A stretch of 64,000 nt of DNA, taken from the NCBI RefSeq assembly GCF_002973535.1, contig NZ_PVEP01000012.1:1-64000 (forward strand). Reading direction: 5' to 3'. The first letter of the stretch is position 1, and every line of letters starts with the position of its first letter. The stretch comes from Albidovulum denitrificans (lineage in GTDB: Bacteria > Pseudomonadota > Alphaproteobacteria > Rhodobacterales > Rhodobacteraceae). The position numbers and the translations under genes were made by a program. Below are positions 9,024 through 17,494 of the stretch, one piece after another. The notes under the pieces are model-generated. The model did not search any database and was not told the DNA's origin. It worked only from the letters and a program-made list of their open reading frames with translations.

Positions 9024-10351
9024 GCGCCACCTCCCCCCGCCAGCGGCAGTTCAAGCCGGAAGGCCGCGCCATCCTTCGTCTCGGCCAGGGAAAGCGTCCC
9101 GCCATGTTCCTCGGCGATCTTGTGGCTGATCGACAGGCCCAGCCCGGTGCCGCGCCCGACCGGCTTGGTGGTGAAGAACGGATCGAAGATCGAGGCCCGC
9201 GCGCCCTCGGCCACGCCCGGACCGTTATCGGCCACCACAAGCACAGCCAGGGCCCCCTCGGGGCGGACCGACAGGCGGATCACCCCGCCCTCGCGCCCGT
9301 CCAGCGCATCGACGGCATTCTGGACCAGGTTCATCACCACCTGCTGCGCATGACCCATGCGCCCCGCCACCTCGGCCCGTTCGATCGCGGTTTCAAGCCG
9401 CACCGGCTGCTTCATGCCGCGCAACACCCATTCCGCCGCGATCCGCGCGGTTTCGCCCAGATCGAAGACGACCGTCTCACCCGAACCGTCCGAGGAGAGC
9501 CGGCGCAAGTCCTCGACAATGTCGCGCACCCGTTCGGCACCGTCGCGCGCGCCATTGATCGCCTCGCGCAGGTTGGCGATCTCTCGGTCCAGCCGCAAAT
9601 CGCGGCGCAACGCGATCAGCTCATCCCGGCTGGCACCGTCCTGAACGCGGGCGAAATAGCTTTCGAACTTGCCGACGTAGCGCTCAAGCGCGTGGGTGTT
9701 GGCGTAAACGAAGCTGATCGGGTTGTTCAGCTCATGCGCGACCCCGGCCAGAAGCCTGCCGAGGCTTGCCAGCTTTTCATTCCTGACCAGAAAGGATTGC
9801 GCGGTCTTCAGGGCGTCATGGCTCTCTGTCAGCTCGGCATAGGCCTTGCGCAGCGCACCAAGCGGTCGGCCAGTCAGGACATAGCCATCGACCCGGCCCC
9901 GGTCGTCAAGGCGCGGCGCGACCGACAGGTCAAGCGGCTCCGGCCCCTGTGGCGTGACAAGATCGCATTCGAAACTCGCGCCCCGCCGCCGTTCGCGCAC
10001 CTTCTGCAACACGGTGGTCAGCATCGGGTGCTGACCTGCGCCGAACATGTCCTCCAGCGGCGCGCCAAGCGCCTCGGCCTCGCTCCGCCCGGTCATCGTG
10101 ACGACCGAGCGGCTGACCTGCGCGATACGCCCGGCCCGGTCCGCCACGATCAGCACATCCGACATCGAGGACAGGATCGCGGTCAGGAATCCGCGCATCT
10201 CCATCAGTTCGGCATTCTGCCGCTCCAGCCGTTCCTGATAATCGACAAGGTTCGCATAGGTGCGATCCATCGCCGACAGGACCTCGATCCAGGCGTCGTC
10301 GCTGAAATGGGGCGGACGGGCGGGTCCGGTGGCATCGCGGCGGGCGTTCAT
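9020..10351 (-). CDS. hupT: Sensor histidine kinase HupT
   Basis: HupT is a soluble kinase that phosphorylates HupR; in R. capsulatus it represses hup expression when H2 is absent. The 443-residue protein has an N-terminal coiled segment, a PAS domain (about 55-165), an H-box (LAGVAHELNNP, His about 206), an N-box (QVVMNLVQNAVDAL) and ATP-lid glycine motifs (DNGPGVAEG, GTGLGLSIS). ATG 10349-10351 (MNARRDATG) was chosen; longer frames start in non-family sequence. It is now divergent to hupD, whereas in R. capsulatus it is upstream of hupU at the far end of the locus in the same direction. Confidence 0.92.
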   Translation of the reverse strand: MNARRDATGPARPPHFSDDAWIEVLSAMDRTYANLVDYQERLERQNAELMEMRGFLTAILSSMSDVLIVADRAGRIAQVSRSVVTMTGRSEAEALGAPLEDMFGAGQHPMLTTVLQKVRERRRGASFECDLVTPQGPEPLDLSVAPRLDDRGRVDGYVLTGRPLGALRKAYAELTESHDALKTAQSFLVRNEKLASLGRLLAGVAHELNNPISFVYANTHALERYVGKFESYFARVQDGASRDELIALRRDLRLDREIANLREAINGARDGAERVRDIVEDLRRLSSDGSGETVVFDLGETARIAAEWVLRGMKQPVRLETAIERAEVAGRMGHAQQVVMNLVQNAVDALDGREGGVIRLSVRPEGALAVLVVADNGPGVAEGARASIFDPFFTTKPVGRGTGLGLSISHKIAEEHGGTLSLAETKDGAAFRLELPLAGGGGA

Positions 10352-10549
10352 GCGGGCGATGCTAGGCGCAACGTCCCGCGCTGCAAAGCGGATTCCGTGG
10401 GGCGGAAATCGCCTCCAGACGCGCCGATTGGAAGGTTTCTTTCCACTCTTTCCCGGACATGGCAAACACCCTTTCGGACCCCGACGGGCCGGACGCATCC
10501 GACCCGGCGGTTTTTCCCTGCCCTCTCAACCCCTTGCCGGATAATCACC

Positions 10550-10573
10550 GGGCAGGGTGTTTCCACCCTGCCC
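10550..10573. other. Perfect hairpin in hupT-hupD divergent region
   Basis: The stretch 10352-10642 between hupT and hupD holds no gene. It contains a perfect 10-bp stem, GGGCAGGGTG / CACCCTGCCC, with a 4-nt TTTC loop. No T-run follows on either strand, so a classic terminator is unlikely. It lies in the segment that must contain one inversion breakpoint if the locus derives from the R. capsulatus arrangement. It may be a protein-binding site or a relic of the ancestral hupC-hupD junction. No convincing promoter hexamers were found for hupD. Confidence 0.45.
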
Positions 10574-10642
10574 AATCCGAAAACGATGCTGTCACTTGGT
10601 ATCAAAGGTGAAAGCCATTCGACCAGTCTTGGGGAGGAGCGC

Positions 10643-11257
10643 GTGTCGAAACCTGTGCTGATTCTAGGCATCGGCAACGTTCTTTGGGCCGATGAGGGCT
10701 TTGGCGTCCGCTGTGTCGAGGCGCTGGCCGAGACCTTCAGCCTGCCGCCGAACGTGCGCCTTCTCGATGGCGGGACGCAGGGTCTTTATCTTCTGCCGTT
10801 CCTGGAAGAGGCCGAGGCGCTTCTGGTCTTCGACGCGATCGACTACGGGCTGCCTCCCGGCACCATGAAGGTCATCCGCGACGACGCGGTACCCGCCTTC
10901 ATGGGCGCCAAGAAGATGAGCCTGCACCAAACCGGCTTTCAGGACGTCATCGCCACGGCGACGATGATGGGCTACCGCCCGCCCGAAATGGTGCTGATCG
11001 GCTGCCAGCCGGTTGAGCTTGACGATTACGGCGGCGGCCTGCGCCCCCTGATCTCGGCCCGCATCCCCGACGCGCTTACCCTCGCGCGCTCCATCCTCGG
11101 CGAATGGGGCATTCCCGTTACCGAAGGGCGCACCGACAGCGAATTCCTTGCCGATCCGTCGATCCGCCGCGACGCCTACGAACGGGGTCGCCCCTCGGAA
11201 GCAGAGGCTTGCCGCACCGGGGACGAGCGGTTTTTCCCGGAAGGACCGCAGCGATGA
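10643..11257 (+). CDS. hupD: Hydrogenase maturation endopeptidase HupD
   Basis: HupD removes the C-terminal peptide of HupL after nickel insertion. GTG 10643-10645 follows GGGGAGGAG and gives MSKPVLILGIGNVLWADEGF. The family nickel-site residues are visible: Glu in WADEGFGV, Asp in VFDAIDYG and His in MSLHQTGF. The protein is 204 residues, with a polar C-terminal tail. It heads the plus-strand maturation operon and lacks the usual hupC neighbour. Because HupL is broken, HupD has no known substrate in this window; HupV needs no cleavage. Confidence 0.93.
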   Translation: MSKPVLILGIGNVLWADEGFGVRCVEALAETFSLPPNVRLLDGGTQGLYLLPFLEEAEALLVFDAIDYGLPPGTMKVIRDDAVPAFMGAKKMSLHQTGFQDVIATATMMGYRPPEMVLIGCQPVELDDYGGGLRPLISARIPDALTLARSILGEWGIPVTEGRTDSEFLADPSIRRDAYERGRPSEAEACRTGDERFFPEGPQR

Positions 11258-11288
11258 TGGGCCGGCAACCGGACGAAAGGGCGCGCTG

Positions 11289-11609
11289 ATGTGCATCGGC
11301 ATCCCCATGCGCCTGACCGGGGTGACGGGCATCGTCGGCCATGCCCTGAACGGGGACCGGCCCGAAACCGTCGACCTGTCGCTGGTCCCCGAAGCCAGAG
11401 CGGGGGACTGGGTGCTGAACTTCCTTGGCACCGCTCACGCGATCCTGCCCGAGGATGAGGCGCAAAAGATCCGCGCCGCCCTCGACGGCCTTTCCGCAAT
11501 CATGCGGGGCGAGGGGCCGGGCGCCGCCTTTGCCGATCTTGAGGGTCGCGAACCGTCGCTTCCCGCCCACCTTCAGGCCGCGCGCGACGCCGGTCAAAGC
11601 ACAGGCTGA
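11289..11609 (+). CDS. hupF: HypC-family hydrogenase chaperone HupF
   Basis: HupF is a paralogue of HypC dedicated to the large subunit; in other species it protects HupL during assembly in air. It starts MCIGIPMRLTG, with the essential Cys2 and the HypC-family fold signature, and continues to 106 residues with a longer C-terminus than HypC (93 residues). It starts 31 bp after hupD and ends 3 bp before hupG. The true HypC is encoded separately at 17213. Confidence 0.92.
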   Translation: MCIGIPMRLTGVTGIVGHALNGDRPETVDLSLVPEARAGDWVLNFLGTAHAILPEDEAQKIRAALDGLSAIMRGEGPGAAFADLEGREPSLPAHLQAARDAGQSTG

Positions 11610-11612
11610 CCC

Positions 11613-12029
11613 ATGCACGATCACGCCCCCCACAACCTGCCCCCCGCGACGGGAATCCATCCACTGATCGCAAGGCTTGAGAGTGCGTTTCACTATCCGC
11701 GCCTCGGCTCGGCGCATGACGTGACCGAATTCCTCGCACGTCCCGGTCCGCATTGCCTGTTCATCCCCGGCGACCCGCGCCGCAACCTGGAAACGGCGGA
11801 CGCGGCCGTGATCCTGCCGGAACTGCGCCTTGCGTTCCAGAACGCCTTCGACTGTGCCGTCATCGACGATGCGATCGAGGCCGCCCTTCGTGAAGAGTAC
11901 CGCGCGCTGAAAACCCCCGGCCTGCTCTTCTTCCGTGGCCCGGCCTACCTTGGCGCGATCGAAAAGGTCCGCGACTGGTCGGATTACCTGGCCCGGACCG
12001 GGCATCTCCTGTCCCTCGAAACCGCGTGA
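11613..12029 (+). CDS. hupG: HyaE-type hydrogenase chaperone HupG
   Basis: HupG is the HyaE/HupG thioredoxin-like protein without a redox CxxC. It is thought to bind the Tat signal of the small subunit and help its maturation. The 138-residue product has the HCLFIPGDPRRNLETADAAVILPEL core expected at the thioredoxin position, shown here as separate blocks (HCLFIPGDPRR and DAAVILPELR). It follows hupF by 3 bp and precedes hupH by 7 bp, consistent with one transcript. Confidence 0.9.
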   Translation: MHDHAPHNLPPATGIHPLIARLESAFHYPRLGSAHDVTEFLARPGPHCLFIPGDPRRNLETADAAVILPELRLAFQNAFDCAVIDDAIEAALREEYRALKTPGLLFFRGPAYLGAIEKVRDWSDYLARTGHLLSLETA

Positions 12030-12036
12030 GGCCGTC

Positions 12037-12870
12037 ATGGTTAACCCGTTCACGATCCCGCCCACGGGCTTCGGCCCCGGCTCGCAGCCCGACCCTGAGG
12101 GAGAGCTGCACTACATGACCATGCCCTCGGGCATGCGGACCTATGCGCCCCATGTGCCGGACAGCGAGGATCAGGCAGCACTTGTCGAAGCCACCGCCAT
12201 GCTGGCGGAGATGGCCGCCGCCTGCGAGATCGTCGCGCAAGGCGCCGCGCCCGCGGGCTTTGACCTCTCCACCCTCGGCCCTCAGGCCCGCAAGGTCATG
12301 GCCGACGCGCTGGGGCAGGGTGAGGTCAGCCTGAAGATCCGCGGCATTCCGGCGCTGATGGTGCAGGAAAGCGTCTTTGCCGGGGTCTGGATCTGCGCCG
12401 CCAATGGCATCGACCGGGTAGAGATCGCGCCCATCCCGTCGCAGGCGCTCAGCGCGGCACATATCGCCCACCGGCCCGCGGCGGGAACGCAGGCGAGGCG
12501 GGTCGCGGGCCTGGCCAATGCCCCGGCGGTCCTGACCGAACTGCTGGACAAGTCGCAAAGCCGCCCGGCGGGCGGGCCGCCCCATATCGTCAACCTCTCG
12601 CTTCTGCCCCACACGCCCGAGGACCTTTCCTGGCTGGACGAAGCGCTTGGCGAGGGCGCGGTCACCATCCTGTCGCGCGGCTATGGCAACTGCCGGATCA
12701 CCGCGACGGCCCAGCCCCGCGTCTGGAAGGTGCAGTTCTACAACTCGATGGACACGCTGATCCTCGATACCTACGAGGTGACAGAGATGCCCGAGGTCGC
12801 CCTTGCCGCGACCGAGGACCTGACCGACAGCGCCGCCCGCATCCGCGCAGTGATCGAGGCCATCCGATGA
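12037..12870 (+). CDS. hupH: Hydrogenase expression/formation protein HupH
   Basis: HupH is related to HyaF/HoxQ and acts in maturation of the small subunit Fe-S clusters. The 277-residue product includes VNLSLLPHTPEDLSWLDEAL and GYGNCRITATAQPRVWKVQ, typical of the family. ATG 12037-12039 was chosen over upstream in-frame ATGs that lie inside hupG. Its stop overlaps the hupJ start by 4 bp. Confidence 0.9.
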   Translation: MVNPFTIPPTGFGPGSQPDPEGELHYMTMPSGMRTYAPHVPDSEDQAALVEATAMLAEMAAACEIVAQGAAPAGFDLSTLGPQARKVMADALGQGEVSLKIRGIPALMVQESVFAGVWICAANGIDRVEIAPIPSQALSAAHIAHRPAAGTQARRVAGLANAPAVLTELLDKSQSRPAGGPPHIVNLSLLPHTPEDLSWLDEALGEGAVTILSRGYGNCRITATAQPRVWKVQFYNSMDTLILDTYEVTEMPEVALAATEDLTDSAARIRAVIEAIR

Positions 12871-13661
12871 CCGCGCCCTACACCACCCCGGGGTTCGAAG
12901 GCAGCTACCTTGGCGCCGCCGACAAGATCAGCCCGCTTGCGATCATGGAATGCAAGATCTGCTGGACGCCCTATGACCCGGCCGAGGGCGACGATACGCG
13001 CCAGGTTTCCCCCGGCACCGCCTTCACCGATCTGCCCGACGACTGGACCTGTCCGGGCTGTTCCGCCCCCAGGGCGCAGTTCCTTGTCCGCGAGGACCCC
13101 GGCGCCGCCACCGCCCCCCTTCTGGCCGAGATGGCGCACCGGACGGCGGCACTGGTGGCGGATTTCACCGAGGTCTTCAATGGCAAGATGCGCGACCTGC
13201 CGATGGTCAACCACGCGCTTCACGTCGAGGCGGTGGCGTTCCGGCCCCATGAGGGTGGCTTTCTCGGCGCCCTTGTCGCGCCCTGGTTCCTGAACCTCAT
13301 CTTCCTGCCGCCAGAGGGCTATCCGCTGAAGGAAGCGACCGCGAAAGAGGTGATCCGCTTCCCGTCGGGGGAGTATGAATTCCTGCACAACGCGCGGGAC
13401 CAGACCGGCCCTTACCTTGCCTGTTCGCTTTTCTCGCCGATGGGCGACTTCACCAGCCAGCTTCAGGCCGTGGAGGTCGCCCGCGCGGCGATGGTCGAAC
13501 TTTTCAAGGCCGGGAACCGGGCCGAAACCGACCGCGCGGCCGAGATCCGCGCGATCCGCACCGCGGACCTGGCGCCGCCGGAGACGGAACCCGCGCCGGA
13601 GACCGCGCCACACTCCGACCCGTCGCGCCGCACGCTGATCACCGGGGGACTTGGCCAATGA
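12867..13661 (+). CDS. hupJ: HupJ with rubredoxin domain (HupI-HupJ type fusion)
   Basis: The N-terminal ~75 residues are a rubredoxin: MECKICWTPYDP and WTCPGCSAPRAQF supply the two CxxC pairs for one Fe. The rest matches the HupJ/HybE hydrogenase assembly chaperone (MRDLPMVNHALHVEA, LVAPWFLNLIFLPP, GEYEFLHNA). R. capsulatus HupJ has the same two-domain design, while Rhizobium has separate HupI and HupJ. The 264-residue protein ends in an acidic, Pro-rich tail. It overlaps hupH and hupK by 4 bp. Confidence 0.92.
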   Translation: MTAPYTTPGFEGSYLGAADKISPLAIMECKICWTPYDPAEGDDTRQVSPGTAFTDLPDDWTCPGCSAPRAQFLVREDPGAATAPLLAEMAHRTAALVADFTEVFNGKMRDLPMVNHALHVEAVAFRPHEGGFLGALVAPWFLNLIFLPPEGYPLKEATAKEVIRFPSGEYEFLHNARDQTGPYLACSLFSPMGDFTSQLQAVEVARAAMVELFKAGNRAETDRAAEIRAIRTADLAPPETEPAPETAPHSDPSRRTLITGGLGQ

Positions 13662-14527
13662 CGCTTTCGGCCGTCACGCTGACGCTTGGCCCGAAGGGGC
13701 CGACCCTTGTCTCCGCCCCGCGGATGCCGGTCGAGGACATGGTCATCGGTCGCCCCGTCGCCGAGGTCGCAGAGCTGTTGCCGCGCCTCTTCAACCTGTG
13801 CCGCATGGCGCAGACTGTGGCGGCGAAACTGGCGCTTGGCCTGCCCGCGACGGAAGATCCGATGCCGGAGATCATCCGCGACCATGTGCTGAAGCTTTGC
13901 ATCACCCTGCCCCACGCCTTCGGCCTGCCCGCCCTTGCGGTGCCAGAGCCACAACTCTTGCCACACCGCCATCCCGCCGCGATGCTTCTCGGGCCGGGGG
14001 GGCTTCCCGACGACCTTGACGATCTGCGCGGCCCGCTGGTCCCGCTTTTTCAGCACCTCGCCCGGACCTTTCCGCCCGGCGCCGCCACGACCACCCCCTT
14101 GCCCGCGCCGCTCCATCCCCTTGTCGGGGGCGCGTTCGAAAACTCTGCCGCCGGTCGGCAGGCGGACCACCCCCTGCTCCGCCGTATCGAAAGCAGCCAC
14201 GGGCGCGGCCCGCTCTGGCGCCTTGCCGGGCTTCTCGCCGATCTCGACGCCGCGCTGGCGGGGCGGCTGGGCGGTGCAGAGCTTGTCGATGGCATCGCCA
14301 CGGTCCCCGCCGCACGCGGCACTTATGCCCTGCGTCTGACCCAGTCCGGCGGCCTTGTCACCGGCCTGATCCGCCGCACGCCGACGGACCACATCCTTGC
14401 CCCCGGCGGCGCGCTGCGTCAGTCGCTGGCCCGGCTGCCGGACGGGCGCCGCGACCTTGCGCAACAGGTCGTCGCATTGCACGATCCCTGCGTGCCGGTG
14501 ACAGTGAGGGAGGTCGAGGATGCATGA
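13658..14527 (+). CDS. hupK: Hydrogenase expression/formation protein HupK
   Basis: HupK is an accessory protein distantly related to hydrogenase large subunits. It is thought to act as a scaffold in Fe(CN)2CO insertion together with HupF. The 289-residue product shows [45 protein letters not shown] and a degenerate C-terminal LHDPCVPV in place of the DPCxxC ligand motif. The gene is coupled to hupJ (4-bp overlap) and hypA (8-bp overlap). Confidence 0.9.
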   Translation: MTLSAVTLTLGPKGPTLVSAPRMPVEDMVIGRPVAEVAELLPRLFNLCRMAQTVAAKLALGLPATEDPMPEIIRDHVLKLCITLPHAFGLPALAVPEPQLLPHRHPAAMLLGPGGLPDDLDDLRGPLVPLFQHLARTFPPGAATTTPLPAPLHPLVGGAFENSAAGRQADHPLLRRIESSHGRGPLWRLAGLLADLDAALAGRLGGAELVDGIATVPAARGTYALRLTQSGGLVTGLIRRTPTDHILAPGGALRQSLARLPDGRRDLAQQVVALHDPCVPVTVREVEDA

Positions 14528-14861
14528 GATGAGCCTGGCCGAAGGCATCCGCAGCATTGTTCAGGATCAGGCCCGCACCCACGGCTTCACGCGGGTAAAG
14601 ACCCTGCGGCTTGAGATCGGCCGTTTTGCCGGGGTGGAGAAACCGGCCCTTGCCTTCGCCTTCGACGTGGTGATGCGCGGCAGCCCGGCCGAGGGCACGC
14701 GCCTTGAAATGATCGACCTGCCCGGCCGCGCGCTTTGCTATGACTGCATGAAGACGGTCGAGATCGCCGAACGGCTGGACCCCTGCCCCGACTGCGGCGG
14801 CGGCAAGCTGATCCCCGAGGGCGGGGACGAGATGCGGATCAAGGATATGGAGGTGGCGTGA
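14520..14861 (+). CDS. hypA: Nickel-insertion protein HypA
   Basis: HypA binds nickel through the N-terminal MHE motif and delivers it with Hyp[11 protein letters not shown] is present, and the zinc site is formed by CYDC and CPDC. It is full length at 113 residues. It overlaps hupK by 8 bp and hypB by 1 bp (the TGA and ATG share one base). Confidence 0.95.
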   Translation: MHEMSLAEGIRSIVQDQARTHGFTRVKTLRLEIGRFAGVEKPALAFAFDVVMRGSPAEGTRLEMIDLPGRALCYDCMKTVEIAERLDPCPDCGGGKLIPEGGDEMRIKDMEVA

Positions 14862-15736
14862 TGTGTACGGTGTGCGGATGTTCGGAGATGGTCACCGCCG
14901 ACGGCAAGGTGATGAGCCATGAGGAGGCGGATCGCCTTGGCCTCGATCACCACCACGCCCCGGCCTTCCGGCCCGAAAGCGCGCCGCTGCCGTTCCCCCA
15001 TGTCCATGCCGGCGGCCATGACCACCACCATTACGGCACCGGCGCGGCCGGGGTTTCGGTGCCGGGCATGACGCAGGATCGCCTGATTGAGGTCGAAACC
15101 TCGATCCTTGCCAAGAACGACGCCATCGCGGCAAGCAACCGCCGGGTTCTCGGCGCGCTCGGCGTGCTGGCGCTGAACCTCGTCTCCTCGCCCGGCGCGG
15201 GCAAGACCACGCTGCTGTGCCGGACGATCGAGGCCTTGGGCGACACCCCCCTTGCGGTGATCGAGGGCGACCAGCAGACCAGCGCCGATGCCGACCGCAT
15301 CCGCGCCACCGGCGCGCGGGCGCTTCAGATCAACACCGGAAAGGGCTGCCATCTGGACGCGCAGATGGTCGGCCATGCTATCGACGACCTGCGCCCCCGA
15401 CCCGGCTCCTGCCTTTTCATCGAGAATGTCGGCAACCTCGTCTGCCCCGCCGGGTTCGATCTGGGCGAGGATGCCAAGGTTGCCATCCTGTCGGTGACCG
15501 AGGGCGAGGACAAGCCGCTGAAATACCCCGACATGTTCACCGCCGCGCGCCTCGCGATCCTGACCAAGCTGGACCTCGCCCCGCATTGCGACGCCGACCT
15601 TGCCGCCTATGAGGCGAACCTGCGCCGCGTCAATCCGAAGATCGAGATCCTGCGCCTGTCCACCCGCACCGGCGAGGGGATCGACGCCTGGATCGACTGG
15701 CTTCATGCCCGCCGCGCGGAGAAGGCCGCGCCATGA
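14861..15736 (+). CDS. hypB: Hydrogenase nickel GTPase HypB
   Basis: HypB is the GTPase that drives nickel insertion. ATG 14861 gives MCTVCGC, the high-affinity nickel CxxCGC motif; a GTG one codon earlier is less likely. A His-rich linker ([18 protein letters not shown]; about ten His between residues 28 and 66) suggests nickel storage, as known for Bradyrhizobium HypB. The G-domain has [11 protein letters not shown] (P-loop), [20 protein letters not shown] and TKLDL. The length is 291 residues. It overlaps hupR by 4 bp. Confidence 0.95.
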   Translation: MCTVCGCSEMVTADGKVMSHEEADRLGLDHHHAPAFRPESAPLPFPHVHAGGHDHHHYGTGAAGVSVPGMTQDRLIEVETSILAKNDAIAASNRRVLGALGVLALNLVSSPGAGKTTLLCRTIEALGDTPLAVIEGDQQTSADADRIRATGARALQINTGKGCHLDAQMVGHAIDDLRPRPGSCLFIENVGNLVCPAGFDLGEDAKVAILSVTEGEDKPLKYPDMFTAARLAILTKLDLAPHCDADLAAYEANLRRVNPKIEILRLSTRTGEGIDAWIDWLHARRAEKAAP

Positions 15737-17211
15737 CCACCCCGCGCCCCGCGATCCTTCTGGTCGATGACGAACCCCACAGCCTTTCGGCGATGCGCAT
15801 GGCGCTTGAGGATGAATTCGACTGCCTCACCGCCTCGGATGCCGAAAGTGCGGTGGCGAGGATGGAGGAGGAGTGGGTCCAGGTCGTGATCTGCGACCAG
15901 CGCATGCCCGGCCGGACCGGGGTGGAACTGCTGACCGACCTGCGCGAACGCTGGCCCGACGCGGTGCGCATCATCATTACCGGCTATACCGACCCCGCCG
16001 CCATGGCCAGCGCGATCAACGACGCAGGCATCCACCAGTTTCTGACCAAGCCATGGCACCCCGAACAGTTGTTGATGACAGCCCGCAACGGCGCCCGTCT
16101 CTTTCAGCTCGCGCGGGAGAATGAGAGGATGGCGCTGGACATGCGGCTGCTCGCCTCATCGGCGCAATCCAAGCTTGACAAGCGCCGGGCCGCCCTGCGC
16201 GAGGGGCTTGGCTTCGACACGATCCTGCGCTCTCCGCACAGCCCGATGAACGCCGTGATCGAGGCGGCCCGCCATTACGCGGGGTTCGACATTCCCGTCC
16301 TTCTGACGGGGGAGCCCGGCACCGGGCGCGGCCCGCTGGCCCGGGCGATGCACCTGGCCTCGCTGCGCTCTGACAGGCCGTTCAACGCGCTTTCGCTGTC
16401 CGGCCTGCCGGAAGATCTGGCGATGATGGAGCTTTTCGGCGCCCGGCGCGCGGCGGGGTCGGGCGGGGCCAACCGCATCGGCCTGGTCCGCAAGGCCGAC
16501 CGGGGAACGCTGTTCCTTGAAGGGATCGAACATGCCACCCCCGCCCTGCAACTGGCACTTTGGCGGCTGGTCGATGAGGGGACCTATTCCCCCGGCGGCG
16601 GGCAGGAAACGCTGACCACCAACCTGCGCCTGATCGCGGGCGCCGGCACCGACCTTGCGATGGCCGTGGCCGAGGGGCGGTTCCGCCCCGATCTTTACTA
16701 TGCGCTGGCGGTGGCCGAACTGACGCTGCCGCCCCTGCGCGCCCGGCGCGGCGATGTGGCGCTTCTGGCGCAAAGCTTCCTGGACGACCTAGCCGCACGG
16801 CACGGCAAGACCGCGCATGGCTTCACCCCCGCCGCGCTGGACTTCCTTGAAAACTGGGACTGGCCGGGCAACCTGAAGGAGTTGCACAACGAAGTGACCC
16901 GGATGCTGGTCTTCGCCCGCGACCCGATGCTGGGCGCCGAACTGATCTCGCGCCAGATCCTTCAGGCCGACCCTTCAGACGGCGGCGCCGACCGCAGCGC
17001 CGAGGCGGTGCTGACCGCGTCCGGCACGCTCAAGGACCGCACCGACCTGATCGAGATGCGCATCCTGCGCGAAACGCTTACCCGGCTGCGCTGGAACAAG
17101 TCCCGCGCCGCCGTCGAACTGGGTCTTTCGCGCGTCGGCCTGCGGGCCAAGCTTGATCGCTACGGCATCGCCGAACCGTCCGACCACGCCCCCGAAGAAG
17201 AGGAAACCTGA
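15733..17211 (+). CDS. hupR: Response regulator HupR (NtrC-like)
   Basis: HupR activates hupSL transcription; in R. capsulatus the unphosphorylated form is the activator and works with the sigma70 holoenzyme. The receiver domain has LLVDDEPHS and the phospho-acceptor in [10 protein letters not shown] (Asp about 55). The central AAA domain is degenerate: the P-loop reads GEPGTGRGP, with Arg for the expected Lys, and the GAFTGA loop is absent ([12 protein letters not shown]). A Fis-type helix-turn-helix closes the protein ([20 protein letters not shown]). It has 492 residues. The gene sits between hypB and hypC exactly as in R. capsulatus. Confidence 0.93.
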   Translation: MTTPRPAILLVDDEPHSLSAMRMALEDEFDCLTASDAESAVARMEEEWVQVVICDQRMPGRTGVELLTDLRERWPDAVRIIITGYTDPAAMASAINDAGIHQFLTKPWHPEQLLMTARNGARLFQLARENERMALDMRLLASSAQSKLDKRRAALREGLGFDTILRSPHSPMNAVIEAARHYAGFDIPVLLTGEPGTGRGPLARAMHLASLRSDRPFNALSLSGLPEDLAMMELFGARRAAGSGGANRIGLVRKADRGTLFLEGIEHATPALQLALWRLVDEGTYSPGGGQETLTTNLRLIAGAGTDLAMAVAEGRFRPDLYYALAVAELTLPPLRARRGDVALLAQSFLDDLAARHGKTAHGFTPAALDFLENWDWPGNLKELHNEVTRMLVFARDPMLGAELISRQILQADPSDGGADRSAEAVLTASGTLKDRTDLIEMRILRETLTRLRWNKSRAAVELGLSRVGLRAKLDRYGIAEPSDHAPEEEET

Positions 17212-17212
17212 C

Positions 17213-17494
17213 ATGTGCCTCGGCATCCCCGGCCGCATCACGGCCATCACCAGTCCCGACCGCCTCATGGCCATGGCCGAGGTTTCGGGCGTGCGCCGCG
17301 AAGTCAACGTCGCCTGCGTCGCCGGGAACCGGCTGGACGATCTGGTCGGCCAATGGGCGCTGATCCATGTCGGCTTCGCCATGTCCCTGATCGACGAGGA
17401 TGAGGCGGAAAAGACCCTTCTGGCGCTGAAAGACCTGGGCGAGGCGCAGGAAACGCTGGAACAGATGGCCGCCAGCCAGGAGGCGCTGCAATGA
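17213..17494 (+). CDS. hypC: Hydrogenase assembly chaperone HypC
   Basis: HypC carries the Fe(CN)2CO unit from HypD to the large-subunit precursor. MCLGIPGRI supplies the essential Cys2 after Met removal. At 93 residues it has the usual length. It lies 1 bp after hupR and overlaps hypD by 4 bp. HupF (11289-11609) is its paralogue in this locus. Confidence 0.94.
   Translation: MCLGIPGRITAITSPDRLMAMAEVSGVRREVNVACVAGNRLDDLVGQWALIHVGFAMSLIDEDEAEKTLLALKDLGEAQETLEQMAASQEALQ

Noticed and set aside
9104-10642. Long plus-strand open frame running into hupD
   Set aside because: The part before GTG 10643 is antisense to hupT. Only the HupD part has family sequence and a ribosome binding site at its start.
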